Below are positions 8,994-18,754 of a stretch of DNA of 64,000 nt, piece after piece. The stretch spans positions 1,116,001 through 1,180,000 of the forward strand of contig NZ_JAVFVR010000001.1 of assembly GCF_030929595.1 (NCBI RefSeq), read 5' to 3'. The position numbers and the translations under genes were made by a program. Positions within the stretch are counted from its first letter, which is position 1; every line of letters begins with the position of its first letter. A model generated the notes under the pieces. That model ran no database searches, had not been told where the DNA came from, and saw only the letters and a list, made by a program, of their open reading frames with translations. The stretch comes from Flavobacterium sp. LHD-85 (GTDB taxonomy: Bacteria > Bacteroidota > Bacteroidia > Flavobacteriales > Flavobacteriaceae).

Positions 8994-10106
8994 TTAGTTA
9001 AATTGAAATATTGGTCTACCGTTTTCATCAAATTTTAATTTCATCATTCTCGCATGACGATTAGGATCGTATAACGGATCTGCAATAATTTCTTTCAACG
9101 GTCTTTTATCTGTCGCCGGCACCACTTTTGGATCGCCAACAGCTTTTTCGTAATCCCTTGCATGATAAATTACTAATGGCTCTCCGTTTTCATCTACTGT
9201 GAATGAGTTATGCCCTGGTCCATAAATCTTTTTTGCTTCATTGGTTTTTAATACTGGATATCTGGATTTTTTCCAAGAATTTCTATCTAGTAAATCAGCA
9301 TTTTCATCTGCTTCCATCATTCCCATACTGTAACAAGAACCTGTAGCACTTGCCGAAAAAGTAATGTAAATTTTCCCTTTGTTTTTAATAACTGCGGGGC
9401 CTTCATTTACCCAAAAACCTATGCGTTCCCAATCATAATCTGGAGTCGTTAGCATAAATTGGACTGTTTTTAATTTTACCGGCGATTCCATTTCGGCTAA
9501 ATACAAATTGGAAGCAGCGAACTGCCCGCCTGTTTTTTCTGCCCAACAGAAATAGCGTTTATTTTTATGTTCAAATACAGTCCCATCCAGAGAAAAGTCG
9601 GTAAAGCTTTTTGGATCTGCATCAGCTGCCTGCATTTGCCCAAGTTCAATCCACTTGTCATGTAAAGGATCCTGGCCTGTACATTCCAAAACATAAGGTC
9701 TTAATTTCCAAATATCATCTTCTTGACTTGCTGCAAAATACACGTACCATTTTCCATCCAAATAATGAATTTCAGGAGCCCACACATGACGGCTCATTGG
9801 TCCGCTTTTATGTTTTTCCCATACTCTAAAGGTTTCAGCATTTTGAAGTTCATCAATAGATTTTGCACGTCTTAACTCTATGGCATCGTAGGTTGGTACC
9901 GATCCTGTAAAATAGTAATACCCATCTGTATGCTTGTAGATAAAAGGATCTGCTCTTTGCAACACAATAGGTTTGTTAGTTAAGGTTGTTGTAGCAGTCA
10001 CTTCTTTTTTAGGCAACTCTTTTTCTGCTTTTTTATCTGTACAAGAAGAAACACTTACAAAAACAACGGCTGAAAGTGCCCAATTTCTTAATAGGTTTGT
10101 TTGCAT
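8994..10106 (-). CDS. GH43 lipoprotein, probable alpha-L-arabinofuranosidase
   Basis: 370 residues. The lipobox ends VSSC at Cys22, followed by basic residues (TDKK), so probably held in the periplasm rather than on the surface. The five-blade GH43 pattern is visible: base Asp in QRADPFIYKH, HVWAPEIHYLDGKWYVYFAAS, the pKa-tuning Asp in DFSLDGTVF and the acid Glu in WVNEGPAVI. It likely trims terminal arabinose from imported oligomers. Exo action is inferred; xylosidases share the fold. It is the last gene of the long PUL transcript. Confidence 0.85.
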   Translation of the reverse strand: MQTNLLRNWALSAVVFVSVSSCTDKKAEKELPKKEVTATTTLTNKPIVLQRADPFIYKHTDGYYYFTGSVPTYDAIELRRAKSIDELQNAETFRVWEKHKSGPMSRHVWAPEIHYLDGKWYVYFAASQEDDIWKLRPYVLECTGQDPLHDKWIELGQMQAADADPKSFTDFSLDGTVFEHKNKRYFCWAEKTGGQFAASNLYLAEMESPVKLKTVQFMLTTPDYDWERIGFWVNEGPAVIKNKGKIYITFSASATGSCYSMGMMEADENADLLDRNSWKKSRYPVLKTNEAKKIYGPGHNSFTVDENGEPLVIYHARDYEKAVGDPKVVPATDKRPLKEIIADPLYDPNRHARMMKLKFDENGRPIFQFN

Positions 10107-10147
10107 GTTATACTGGTTTGTTTTAGTTTAATTTATTTGTGAGGAAT

Positions 10148-12127
10148 TCAATCTTTAAAATCAATCCACACTTTCATTTTCCCAACTCCACGATTTGACC
10201 AAGAGTAATATGGAATGGCTTTGAATTTTGAATTTTCGATGACATTTACACCCTGCAATAAGTTCGCTTCTTTTCTCACTTTGAAAGTGTCTGAAGCCGA
10301 AATATTGATTTTGTCAAAATTGGTTTTGTTGTCCATTTCTTCAACTGCATATACTAGCGGACCATATTCTAAAGAGACTTTGTTTTTATTAGTTTCTACT
10401 TTTGAATTGGTTGCTACTTCCTGAACTTCCATTGGGAAATTAAGAGCTATTTTGTCGCCTTTTTTCCAGTTTCTGGTTACATTGAAATAACCGTTCTCAG
10501 GCTGAATTGCTACTATTTCTCCGTTTATGCTGATAGTTGGTTTCTGCGTTGAAGCTTTTTTATACGTATATAAATCTCCTGGTAAAACTTCATTTCTTGC
10601 CCAGCCTGGAACACGAAGTTTAATCGTGAATTTGCTCTCTTTTTTAGGATTAACTGAAATTCCGACTTTTCCGTTCCAAGGATAAGAAGTCTGTTGCGAG
10701 ATCTGTAAATCGGTTTTTCCTAATGTGAAAGAAGCATCGTTTGAAGCATATAAATTGACATACAAATCGTTCTTGGTTTTCGAATAAATCAATCCTGGAA
10801 TTGACGGAATAAAACGAATTAAATTTGTCGGACAACAAGAACAATCAAACCAACCTTGACGCGTACAAGAACCTCTGTTTGATTTATAAACACCATCTGC
10901 TTCCAAGGCATTTGGATAGAAAAATTGTTTTCCGTCAAGCGAAATACCCGAAATTAATCCGTTGTACATCGTTCTTTCGATCACATCAAAATATTGTGAT
11001 TTTCCATATAAACTATGCAATCTGTGGTTCCAATACACATCGCCAATCGCAGCACAGGTTTCATTATAAGCAGTTAAGTTTGGTAATTCATAATTTACTC
11101 CAAAAGCTTCGCCATCATGTCTAGAACCAATTCCGCCAGTGATGTACATTTTTTTGTTGACCATATTATCCCATATCGTATTTACAGCATTTTCATAAGC
11201 TTTATCTTTGGTCAGTGCCACAATATCGGTCATTCCTGCGTACATATAAACGGCACGAACAGCATGCCCGACTGCTTCCTTTTGCTCCACAACAGGCATA
11301 TGATCCTGAGCGTATTCTCCATATAACTTATGATTGTTTGGATTTCCTCGATTGTCCAAATAATATTTTGCCAATTTCAAGTAATCTTCTTTTCCTGTAA
11401 TTTGATACAACTTCATCAAGCCCGTTTCTACAATCTGATGCCCCGGAACTCCTTTTATCTGTCCTGGATTATCTCCAAAAGTTCGTACCAGCATATCGGC
11501 AGCTTTGATAGCAATGTCAAGAAAATTGGTTTTTCCTGTCGCTTCATAATGCACAACTGCCGCTTCAATTAAATGTCCTGGATTATACAATTCATGACTA
11601 ATCTGCAAAGATTCCCAACGTTTCCCTTCAATTACAGGAACCCAAGGAGCTGGCGGTTTTGCAGGATTTATGGTTCTCCAAGTGGTAATATATCCATCTG
11701 GCTCCTGACCAATTTTTACAATGGCAATCATAGAATCCAAAACTCTTTCCAATTTAGGATTTGGTGCGCTAATTAAAGTGTTTGATGCTCCTTCTATGAT
11801 TTTGTAAACATCGGTATCATCAAAAGGCATATCGCCTCGCACTTTGCCTGTTTTCTGTTTTCCTGCAATTAAAAAGTTTTCAAAACGACCTTCTTGGTCA
11901 CATTTATTAATCGCATATTCTATCGTTACTTCCTGTACTCTTTTGATAATTGGCAACCAGAAAGAATCTGTCAGTTTTACATTTTGAATATTTACGGGTT
12001 CTATTTCGTAACCTGCTTTTAAAGCCGAAGTTTTATTTTGCACCACATCATTTTTGGTTTCTTTACAGGAAGCCAAAACCAGCAATGACATGAAAATCGT
12101 TAAAATGGGTAAATTGTATTTCTTCAT
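10148..12127 (-). CDS. GH127 beta-L-arabinofuranosidase-like lipoprotein
   Basis: 659 residues (former DUF1680). The lipobox ends LASC at Cys21 and basic residues follow. The GH127 metal and nucleophile set is present: Glu356 and Cys358 in NETCAAIGD, and Cys431-Cys432 in DCSCCPTN. In characterised members a Zn-bound cysteine is the nucleophile. The family removes beta-L-arabinofuranose from extensin-type glycans or pectin side chains. Finding it among alpha-arabinan enzymes suggests the substrate is more complex than linear arabinan. It lies 12 bases downstream of the GH43 start-side neighbour's stop at 12140. Confidence 0.9.
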   Translation of the reverse strand: MKKYNLPILTIFMSLLVLASCKETKNDVVQNKTSALKAGYEIEPVNIQNVKLTDSFWLPIIKRVQEVTIEYAINKCDQEGRFENFLIAGKQKTGKVRGDMPFDDTDVYKIIEGASNTLISAPNPKLERVLDSMIAIVKIGQEPDGYITTWRTINPAKPPAPWVPVIEGKRWESLQISHELYNPGHLIEAAVVHYEATGKTNFLDIAIKAADMLVRTFGDNPGQIKGVPGHQIVETGLMKLYQITGKEDYLKLAKYYLDNRGNPNNHKLYGEYAQDHMPVVEQKEAVGHAVRAVYMYAGMTDIVALTKDKAYENAVNTIWDNMVNKKMYITGGIGSRHDGEAFGVNYELPNLTAYNETCAAIGDVYWNHRLHSLYGKSQYFDVIERTMYNGLISGISLDGKQFFYPNALEADGVYKSNRGSCTRQGWFDCSCCPTNLIRFIPSIPGLIYSKTKNDLYVNLYASNDASFTLGKTDLQISQQTSYPWNGKVGISVNPKKESKFTIKLRVPGWARNEVLPGDLYTYKKASTQKPTISINGEIVAIQPENGYFNVTRNWKKGDKIALNFPMEVQEVATNSKVETNKNKVSLEYGPLVYAVEEMDNKTNFDKINISASDTFKVRKEANLLQGVNVIENSKFKAIPYYSWSNRGVGKMKVWIDFKD

Positions 12128-12139
12128 TATACTTGTATT

Positions 12140-13120
12140 CTATTTTAAAACAGGCCATAAATCGGCATCCCAATTAATTTCTCTAACCACTAATCTTGGT
12201 GTTCCATTGGTTTTCTTTTCGTAAGCATGGTAAAACATATAGTCTTTTCCATCAAAAGTATAAGCGCTGTTATGGCCTACGCCAAAGTAATTTTCATCGC
12301 CTTGAACCACTAAACTTCCACCACCTTGATCGAGTTGTTTTCCTTCTTTATCCAAATAAGGTCCAGTAACATTTTTAGCTCTTCCAACAACCACTTTATA
12401 TGTGCTTTTTTCTCCACGACAGCATAAATCCCAAGAAAGAAATTGATAATAGTATCCGTTTTTCTTAAAGATAAAAGGAGCTTCTAGTGCACCATCTCCT
12501 GGATCTGAATCTGCTAATTCGAAAGTTCTTTTGCGTTTTGCAATTGTATGCCATTCTTGAGGCTGAGCAATTGATTTTAAATCAGGATTTAATTTTACCA
12601 ATTTTAATCCTTCCCAAAAAGAACCGAAAGAAAGCCAAGGCGTATTGTTTTTATCAAAAACCAAATTCGGATCAATGGCGTTCCACATATCTCTGTTTGG
12701 CTGCGATTGAATGACAATTCCCTGATCGACCCATTTGTAGTTTTTATCTTTTGGATCTAAAGTCGTATTAGTGGCAACACCAATTGCTGATGTATTTTTA
12801 GCAAAAGCAGAAACGGAATAATACAAATAATAGGTGTTGTTGTGAAATGAAATATCCGGTGCCCAAATATGATTTTTAAAATCGGCCGCAACGCCATCTG
12901 CCCAAACTGGTTCTTCTGCGAAGACTTGTGGCTCTTTATTCCATTTTTTTAAATCTTTTGAACTAAAAACACTGATTCCATTGCCTGTACAATACAAATA
13001 ATAAGTGTCTTTTTGTTTGATAACCACAGGATCGTGCACTACAATTTCCTGCGCTATAACTATTGAAGTTATCAGCATTAGAAAAACGGTAATTGTATAT
13101 TTTATGTTTTTGTAAACCAT
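12140..13120 (-). CDS. GH43 arabinan endo-1,5-alpha-L-arabinosidase, soluble
   Basis: 326 residues with a type I signal peptide (MVYKNIKYTITVFLMLITSIVIAQ given in part: cleavage after IVIA), so probably periplasmic. Motifs: base Asp in VVHDPVVIK, HIWAPDISFHNNTYYLYYS, Asp in AIDPNLVFD, acid Glu in ALEAPFIFKKNGYYYQF and the double-Cys LCCRGEKSTY. These fit endo-arabinanases closely. It is one of three endo-type GH43 genes here and the one without a lipid anchor. Confidence 0.88.
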   Translation of the reverse strand: MVYKNIKYTITVFLMLITSIVIAQEIVVHDPVVIKQKDTYYLYCTGNGISVFSSKDLKKWNKEPQVFAEEPVWADGVAADFKNHIWAPDISFHNNTYYLYYSVSAFAKNTSAIGVATNTTLDPKDKNYKWVDQGIVIQSQPNRDMWNAIDPNLVFDKNNTPWLSFGSFWEGLKLVKLNPDLKSIAQPQEWHTIAKRKRTFELADSDPGDGALEAPFIFKKNGYYYQFLSWDLCCRGEKSTYKVVVGRAKNVTGPYLDKEGKQLDQGGGSLVVQGDENYFGVGHNSAYTFDGKDYMFYHAYEKKTNGTPRLVVREINWDADLWPVLK

Positions 13121-13210
13121 ATAAGTGATTTAAGTAAATTTAAGTTCAAACCTCAACGAAAACTTTTCTAGAACATATAAGCAGTCCAAACTGAAAACTG
13201 CGACTGAGAA

Positions 13211-14155
13211 CTATTGAATTCCTTCAGAGGTCATTACGACACGTTTCATCGTTCCGTCTTTGTTATAAAATAATTTATCAACACAGACCGATCTTCTGAA
13301 ACTACCGCCATTTGGTTTTGATGCTCCGTTGTGATAAATGAAATACGATTGTCCTTTAAAATCAATTATGGATTGATGATTGGTATTGCTATTTCCTGCT
13401 AATTCATTCAAAATTCCTTTAAACTCCCAAGGTCCTGTAATGGATTTACTCATAGCGTAAGCAATTTTTTCAGGAAACTCATAAGCGTACGACAAATAGT
13501 ACCAGCCGTTATGTTTATGAATCCATGGTGCTTCAGTGAAATTTGGCAGTTTTATGTGATGAATTTCGCCGTCTATTTCCGTCATGTTTTCTTTTAATTT
13601 AGCATAATGACAGGCTGTATTTCCCCAAAATAAATAGGCTTGTCCATCAGTATCGATAAAAACCGTCGGATCAATATCGTCCCAGCTTATATCGCTAAAC
13701 TTGGTCATGTCATTTGTTATCAAAGCTTTTCCTAATGCATCTTTAAAAGGTCCAAGCGGATTATCTGCTACTGCAACTCCGATTGATTTTCCGGGAACAG
13801 TGCTATGTTCAACCGTTACATACCAATAAAATTTTCCGTTTCTTTCTATTACCTGCGAAGCCCAAGCATCGCTTTTTGCCCATTTAAAATCGGTTACTTT
13901 CAATGGCACGGGATGCGATTCCCATTTTTTCATGTCAGAAGAAGAATACACCAGCCATTCATTCATTTTATAAAAATTAAAATCGTTTGGCGCTTCATCA
14001 TGACCTGCATACAAATACACTTTGTCTTTGTAAACCAATGCTGCTGGATCTCCGGTATATTTATCTGTAATAATAGGGTTGTTGAATTTTACAGATTGTG
14101 CAGTTCCTGCAATCGATAAAAACAAAACAGAAAGGTTGATAAATAGGTTTTTCAT
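13211..14155 (-). CDS. GH43 exo-type glycosidase (arabinofuranosidase or xylosidase)
   Basis: 314 residues with a signal peptide ending near GTAQ. It starts KFNNPIITDKYTGDPAALVYKDKVYLYAGHDEA, a GH43 branch different from the endo-arabinanases; Asp in TGDPAAL is the base, DIDPTVFID supplies the second Asp and FTEAPWIHK the acid Glu. Members act on aryl-arabinosides or arabinoxylan side chains. In this PUL, removal of arabinose branches is the likely task. Substrate not certain. Confidence 0.82.
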   Translation of the reverse strand: MKNLFINLSVLFLSIAGTAQSVKFNNPIITDKYTGDPAALVYKDKVYLYAGHDEAPNDFNFYKMNEWLVYSSSDMKKWESHPVPLKVTDFKWAKSDAWASQVIERNGKFYWYVTVEHSTVPGKSIGVAVADNPLGPFKDALGKALITNDMTKFSDISWDDIDPTVFIDTDGQAYLFWGNTACHYAKLKENMTEIDGEIHHIKLPNFTEAPWIHKHNGWYYLSYAYEFPEKIAYAMSKSITGPWEFKGILNELAGNSNTNHQSIIDFKGQSYFIYHNGASKPNGGSFRRSVCVDKLFYNKDGTMKRVVMTSEGIQ

Positions 14156-14174
14156 TTGTTACTTTATTTTTTTT

Positions 14175-14250
14175 GCCACGAATTCACGAATTTTTACAAA
14201 TCATAATTCGTGAATTGCTTCGCCTATTCGCTATCGCTCGGGTCGTGGCT
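14175..14250. repeat. Imperfect palindromic repeat, gccacgaatt family
   Basis: Starts gccacgaattcacg and ends gtcgtggct, with an inner aattcacgaatt / aattcgtgaatt pair. It shares the words gcttcgcc and cgctatcgctcggg with the copy near 54840 in opposite orientation. Confidence 0.6.
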
Positions 14251-14301
14251 ATTTTTCTCTCGCAGATTGAGCAGATTTTTTTTAATCTTCTTAATCCTTT
14301 A

Positions 14302-14319
14302 TCCCGATAGCTATCGGGA
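14302..14319. repeat. Short palindrome atcccgatagctatcggga
   Basis: A nearly identical palindrome occurs at 52339-52356. It looks like a dispersed intergenic element rather than a terminator, since no T-run follows. Confidence 0.5.
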
Positions 14320-14355
14320 GTAGCTATTCTTTAATTTTTGGAATTTAAAAGTTGT

Positions 14356-14407
14356 AATTTTCTAATTTTCTAATTTTCTAATTTTCTAATTTTCTAATTT
14401 TCTAATT
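14356..14407. repeat. Tandem 9-base repeat (aattttcta)
   Basis: About 5.8 head-to-tail copies end at the stop codon of the 14402 gene. Simple-sequence tract, liable to slip in replication. No function seen. Confidence 0.85.
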
Positions 14408-16015
14408 AATCTTTTTACCCCAAACTGCCAATCCTGCACTATTGATTCCCGTATAACTTAAAGTCACTTTTCTCGTTGCCGATTCCCAATCCCAAGCGTC
14501 AACTACGTTGCATTTCACTCCATTTATGGTGGCAATTTTTTTAGCAGGATCGTAAGACCAAGTTCCCGTTATATCTCCGCTTACTTTTTTGTCGGCCGTT
14601 AAATAAATCGTAACCGCTTTCTGCATGGTTTTGTATTGATAGTTCATGGTAATTTGTTCCCATGTTCCAACCAGATTTCCCTCTGCAAAAGTCGTTGTTG
14701 GTACTCCAGCATAACGTTCTGGTTCTATTACAGGCCAACCGTCTTCCGTCCATTGAATTCCGTGGACATGTCCCATCATGACTGCATTAGAAACATTAAT
14801 TCCTGCAACACCTTCTGGCAGACGCGCCTGTGAAGCATAAAACCATTGTTTTGTTTCTGGATTCTGAAAAACAGCGCAATGCGCAAATCCGACCCAACCG
14901 GTATGATTTTTAAATTGATACGGATGTGTTACTAGCGGAAAACATTCTGCACCGTTTGTAATACTCATTCCTGTATTGGTCACATAAGGGCCAAGAATAT
15001 TTTTAGAACGAGCTACACGTGTGTTGTAAGCCACCGATAATTCGTCATAAGCCAAAAACAAATAATAATATTGAGTCTCTGGATTGTAGATAATTTCTGG
15101 TCCCTCAAGTGCTTGCCAGCGATTTGAATTTACATTTCCTCTGCCTGCAATTCGAACTCCATAATCGTCGATTGTTTTTAATTTATCTGGTTTTCCTGTT
15201 GTTGGATTTAGTTTTAAAGCTGCAATTCCAGAATGCCATGAACCGTAAATTAGATATTGTTCGCCTTCGGGAGTTTCAATAAAACTAGGATCAATGGCAT
15301 TGAATTTAAAATAGGCATCCCAATCATTTCCTCCGTTTCTAACATAACTTTTTACGCCGTCAGGTTCTGAGCAGACAACCATTCCTTTGTCAACCCAATT
15401 ATTAGAAGCCAAATCTGTTGTTTCAGCCAAACCAATAAAAGCACGCTCTGTCCAAGAAGTATTGGTGTCTGTTCCTGTAATTGGATTGGTTACTACAATG
15501 CTGTAATACATTCTAAAAATATTCCCTACCTTTCGAACGCATGGTGCCCAAAATCCGTAACTCGGATTTGTTATTGGAGGTAGCGCCGGATTCATTCTGG
15601 CTCTTTTATTATTTAAAGAATCTTTTACCCAAGCCGGAGCCTGCGCCATTGAAGATCCCATAAATTCCCAATTGATTAAATCTTTTGATCTTCTGTAAAA
15701 AAAATGTCCGTTGCCATCATGCGCGTTTCCGTACGAAGCATCAGTTTGATACATATAATAGTATTCTCCCGATTTTTCGACTGACGGATCGTGTACATTT
15801 GCCAAATTCCATTGTGATCTACTTGTCCAACTTGCAAATGCCGTATAATTGTCTGCATAAGTTGGTCCGTTAAATGTTGGCGTAACCACGGGCGGTTCAA
15901 CTACAACTTGCGGTTCTGGATCTAATGCCGGATCATCTTTAGAGCAGCTTGTCATTAAAACTACTGCAACAAAAAATCCGATAAAAGAAATGCTTTTTAA
16001 AATGAAGTTTTTCAT
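14402..16015 (-). CDS. Two-domain GH43 endo-arabinanase lipoprotein, likely surface exposed
   Basis: 537 residues. The lipobox ends MTSC at Cys24, followed by SKDDPALDPE, an acidic stretch like Bacteroidota lipoprotein export signals, then a Pro/Val linker. Catalytic domain about residues 60-430: VHDPSVEKSGEYYYMY (base Asp), AIDPSFIETPEG, ALEGPEIIYNP (acid Glu). A C-terminal beta-barrel-like domain (LVGTWEQITMNYQYK to the end) matches the extra domain of Abn2-type endo-arabinanases. It likely cuts arabinan outside the cell before SusCD uptake. Confidence 0.88.
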   Translation of the reverse strand: MKNFILKSISFIGFFVAVVLMTSCSKDDPALDPEPQVVVEPPVVTPTFNGPTYADNYTAFASWTSRSQWNLANVHDPSVEKSGEYYYMYQTDASYGNAHDGNGHFFYRRSKDLINWEFMGSSMAQAPAWVKDSLNNKRARMNPALPPITNPSYGFWAPCVRKVGNIFRMYYSIVVTNPITGTDTNTSWTERAFIGLAETTDLASNNWVDKGMVVCSEPDGVKSYVRNGGNDWDAYFKFNAIDPSFIETPEGEQYLIYGSWHSGIAALKLNPTTGKPDKLKTIDDYGVRIAGRGNVNSNRWQALEGPEIIYNPETQYYYLFLAYDELSVAYNTRVARSKNILGPYVTNTGMSITNGAECFPLVTHPYQFKNHTGWVGFAHCAVFQNPETKQWFYASQARLPEGVAGINVSNAVMMGHVHGIQWTEDGWPVIEPERYAGVPTTTFAEGNLVGTWEQITMNYQYKTMQKAVTIYLTADKKVSGDITGTWSYDPAKKIATINGVKCNVVDAWDWESATRKVTLSYTGINSAGLAVWGKKIN

Positions 16016-16026
16016 CTGCTTCTATT

Positions 16027-17565
16027 TTATTTTCCTTCTAAAACAACAACTGAGAAAGGAGGAATAGTGATTTCAAGTTTTCCTTTTTTGTTTTCGAAAC
16101 CTTTAAAAGCTGTTGGAACAATTTTATTCGGGTTTTCGAATGAATTGTAATCTTGTAATTTAGCCGATGTTATAACCGTTCCTGTGAAGTTTTTCACGCC
16201 TAAATCTTTTACATCAATTTCGATTTTGTTCTTATTTTTTGCATCCACATTCACCAATGAAATATGAACTTCGCCATTTTTATCTTTTGATGCTGATGCT
16301 GAAACCGCAGGAAGTTTTTCTCCATTAAAAGTGTACGATGGCGATTCGAAACTTACTGGCAATAACTTCGCATCTTGATGCACGCTGTACATTTTCATTA
16401 CATGATAGGTTGGCGTTACAATCATTTTAGCTTTATCCGTAAGAATTACGGCTTGTAAAACGTTAACGCATTGCGCTAAATTCGCCATACGAACGCGGTC
16501 TGAATGGTTATTGAAAATGTTAAGAGTTGCTCCAGCTAAAACCGCATCACGCATTGTATTCTGCTGATATAAAAATCCTGGATTTGTTCCTTTTTCTACT
16601 TCGTACCAGCCTCCCCATTCGTCAACAATCATGGCTACTTTTTTCTCAGGATCGTATTTGTCCATAATTGCCGAATGTTTGGTAACCAATTCTTCCATTT
16701 TTAGAGCTGACTGCATGGTTTTGAAATAACCTTCTTCTGTAAAATTTCTATCATCTCCTTTTTTACCCCAGTCGATTACCGCATAATGATGAACTCCAAC
16801 TCCGCCTAACATATTTAACGGAATTCCTTTCATTAAAACTTCTGTCCAATTATAATCTGCACTGTTTGATCCAGAAGCAATTCTTGTGATTCCTCCAGTA
16901 TTTTCCCAATCTGACATGAAAGTCGCATATTTGCGATATTCTCCCGCGTAATATTCTGCGGTCATATTTCCTCCGCATCCCCAGGCTTCATTTCCAATTC
17001 CCCAGTATTTTACTTTCCAAGGTTCTTTTCTTCCGTTTTTAATACGCAAATCGCTCATCGGACTTTTACCGCTGAAGTTTGTGTACTGAACCCAATCTGC
17101 TAATTCCTGAACCGTTCCGCTTCCTACATTTCCAGATAAATAAGGTTCTGCACCAAGAAGTTCACACATATTCAAGAAATCGTGTGTTCCAAAACTGTTA
17201 TCTTCTGTAACTCCGCCCCACCATTTGTTTACAATAGTTGGTCTTTGCTCTTGTGGTCCAATTCCGTCTTTCCAATGATATGTATCAGCAAAACAGCCTC
17301 CTGGCCATCTTAAATTTGGGATTTTTAAATCTTTTAAAGCCGCAATAATATCATTTCTTACTCCTTTTGTATTTGGAATTTTCGAAGTATCTCCCACAAA
17401 AAAACCTCCGTAAATACAACGCCCTAAATGCTCTGCAAAATGACCGTAAATATTTTTGTCAATTGTTGGCGCATCGGCCGTATTTTTAATGGTGATTGTG
17501 GTCTGCGCAAAATTCAGCTGACTGCAAAACGAAATAAGAAATGTGATTAAAAGTGCTTTTTTCAT
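16027..17565 (-). CDS. GH51 alpha-L-arabinofuranosidase
   Basis: Releases terminal alpha-L-arabinofuranose. I start at the ATG giving MKKALLITFLISFC, which leaves a signal peptide ending NFAQ and 512 residues; an upstream start adds 29 residues without a signal. Motifs: NIYGHFAEHLGRCIYGG, NLRWPGGCFADTYHW, acid/base Glu193 in GIGNEAWGCGG and nucleophile Glu316 in VDEWGGWYEVE. Probably periplasmic. It lies between two GH43 genes in the PUL operon. Confidence 0.93.
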   Translation of the reverse strand: MKKALLITFLISFCSQLNFAQTTITIKNTADAPTIDKNIYGHFAEHLGRCIYGGFFVGDTSKIPNTKGVRNDIIAALKDLKIPNLRWPGGCFADTYHWKDGIGPQEQRPTIVNKWWGGVTEDNSFGTHDFLNMCELLGAEPYLSGNVGSGTVQELADWVQYTNFSGKSPMSDLRIKNGRKEPWKVKYWGIGNEAWGCGGNMTAEYYAGEYRKYATFMSDWENTGGITRIASGSNSADYNWTEVLMKGIPLNMLGGVGVHHYAVIDWGKKGDDRNFTEEGYFKTMQSALKMEELVTKHSAIMDKYDPEKKVAMIVDEWGGWYEVEKGTNPGFLYQQNTMRDAVLAGATLNIFNNHSDRVRMANLAQCVNVLQAVILTDKAKMIVTPTYHVMKMYSVHQDAKLLPVSFESPSYTFNGEKLPAVSASASKDKNGEVHISLVNVDAKNKNKIEIDVKDLGVKNFTGTVITSAKLQDYNSFENPNKIVPTAFKGFENKKGKLEITIPPFSVVVLEGK

Positions 17566-17618
17566 AGTGGTTTTTATTGTAGAGGAAAGCCCGAAAACTT
17601 TCCTCTGAATTTTAATTT

Positions 17619-18626
17619 TTAATAAGAAAGTGTTGGCCATCCTGATGACCAAGTAAAGTATACAATTTCAAGTTTTGGATTTCCGCTGTCGGCCCCGTCA
17701 TAATAATGAACCGCTCCTTTTTGAGTTCCTGTGATTCTAGACAAATGTCCAGGTCCAATATAATTTCCTTGTGAAGCCAGAACGGTTGTTCCGCCACCAC
17801 TTTTTAGAGAAACTCCGTTTTTATCTACAAAAGGTCCAAACGGACTCGTAGAACGTCCAACTACAATATAATAGGTGCTATTTACACCATTGCAGCAAGT
17901 TCCTCGGTTTACAAATAAGTAATAATAACTTCCTTCTTTAATTAAACAAGGAGCCTCCCAAGATGCACTGTTTCCGCCTGCAACAATGGTTTTGCTTCCT
18001 GTTGTTTTTCCTGTCGAAGGATTAATTTGAATTACGCCAATACCGGCATGCCATGAACCATAAGCCATATAAACATTGCTTCCGTCTACTAAAATTGACG
18101 GATCGATTGCATTAACATCTGATGCTGAAGAAGAAGAAACAACAACTCCTCTGTCTGTCCATGTTGTTCCTGCGCTTTGCGAAATGGCTGAAGTTGTTAC
18201 CAATCCAATTGCTGATGTTGCTGAACCAAATGTGGAACAGGAATAATACATATTCCATCTGTTATTAAACCAAGCAACATCTGGTGCCCAAAAAGTTTTA
18301 ACAAATCCTGGAACGTATCCTGTAATCCAGCTTGGCGTTGATGAGAATACTGATGTTCCCCATGTCCAGTTAGCCAAATCTCTTGAATACGTCATTGGAA
18401 TATTATCTCCTGTAGTAAAAACATAATAATTAACTCCGCTTTTTACAATTGTACTCGGATCGTGTGATGGCACATTTCCGCTGACTGTTTTAGCTGTTGA
18501 ATTGGTAACCTCTGAATCCTTTGCATTTACAACTCCTGTTGTTCCTTCTTGTGTTGGGACAATATCTTCATTTTGACAACTCCCAAATAATATCGCTAAT
18601 AAAACCAAACTTGTAATTGTTTTCAT
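17619..18626 (-). CDS. GH43 endo-arabinanase lipoprotein, likely surface exposed
   Basis: 335 residues. The lipobox ends FGSC at Cys17, followed by QNEDIVPTQE, an acidic export-like signal. A Ser/Thr-rich linker leads to the GH43 domain. Motifs: SHDPSTIVKSGVNYYVF (base Asp), FWAPDVAWFNNRWNMYYSCS, AIDPSILVDGSNVYMAYGSWH, WEAPCLIKEGSYYYLF (acid Glu) and GTCCNGVNSTYYIVVGRS. These match secreted arabinan endo-1,5-alpha-L-arabinosidases. It is the first glycosidase after susD. Confidence 0.9.
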   Translation of the reverse strand: MKTITSLVLLAILFGSCQNEDIVPTQEGTTGVVNAKDSEVTNSTAKTVSGNVPSHDPSTIVKSGVNYYVFTTGDNIPMTYSRDLANWTWGTSVFSSTPSWITGYVPGFVKTFWAPDVAWFNNRWNMYYSCSTFGSATSAIGLVTTSAISQSAGTTWTDRGVVVSSSSASDVNAIDPSILVDGSNVYMAYGSWHAGIGVIQINPSTGKTTGSKTIVAGGNSASWEAPCLIKEGSYYYLFVNRGTCCNGVNSTYYIVVGRSTSPFGPFVDKNGVSLKSGGGTTVLASQGNYIGPGHLSRITGTQKGAVHYYDGADSGNPKLEIVYFTWSSGWPTLSY

Positions 18627-18693
18627 TGTTCTAATTTTAGTTACTGTTAAAAATTACTTCTCTTGTATTCCAAATTCTAAGGGATAATAATAT

Positions 18694-18747
18694 AGTCTCA
18701 GTATTCAGTCACAGTATACAGTGAGACTGTGACTGAATACTGAGACT
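18694..18747. repeat. Perfect 22-base inverted repeat after susD
   Basis: Arms 18694-18715 and 18726-18747 are exact complements with a 10-base loop, seven bases after the susD stop. There is no T-run. Such a hairpin could stabilise the upstream susCD message relative to the glycosidase genes. Confidence 0.75.
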
Positions 18748-18754
18748 GAAAACT

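Noticed and set aside
10825..11776. Chain of plus-strand open frames opposite the GH127 gene
   Set aside because: All are antisense to a gene with clear family motifs and have no domain or signal of their own.
14356..14407. Tandem array considered as CRISPR
   Set aside because: Nine-base uninterrupted units with no spacers; simple-sequence repeat.
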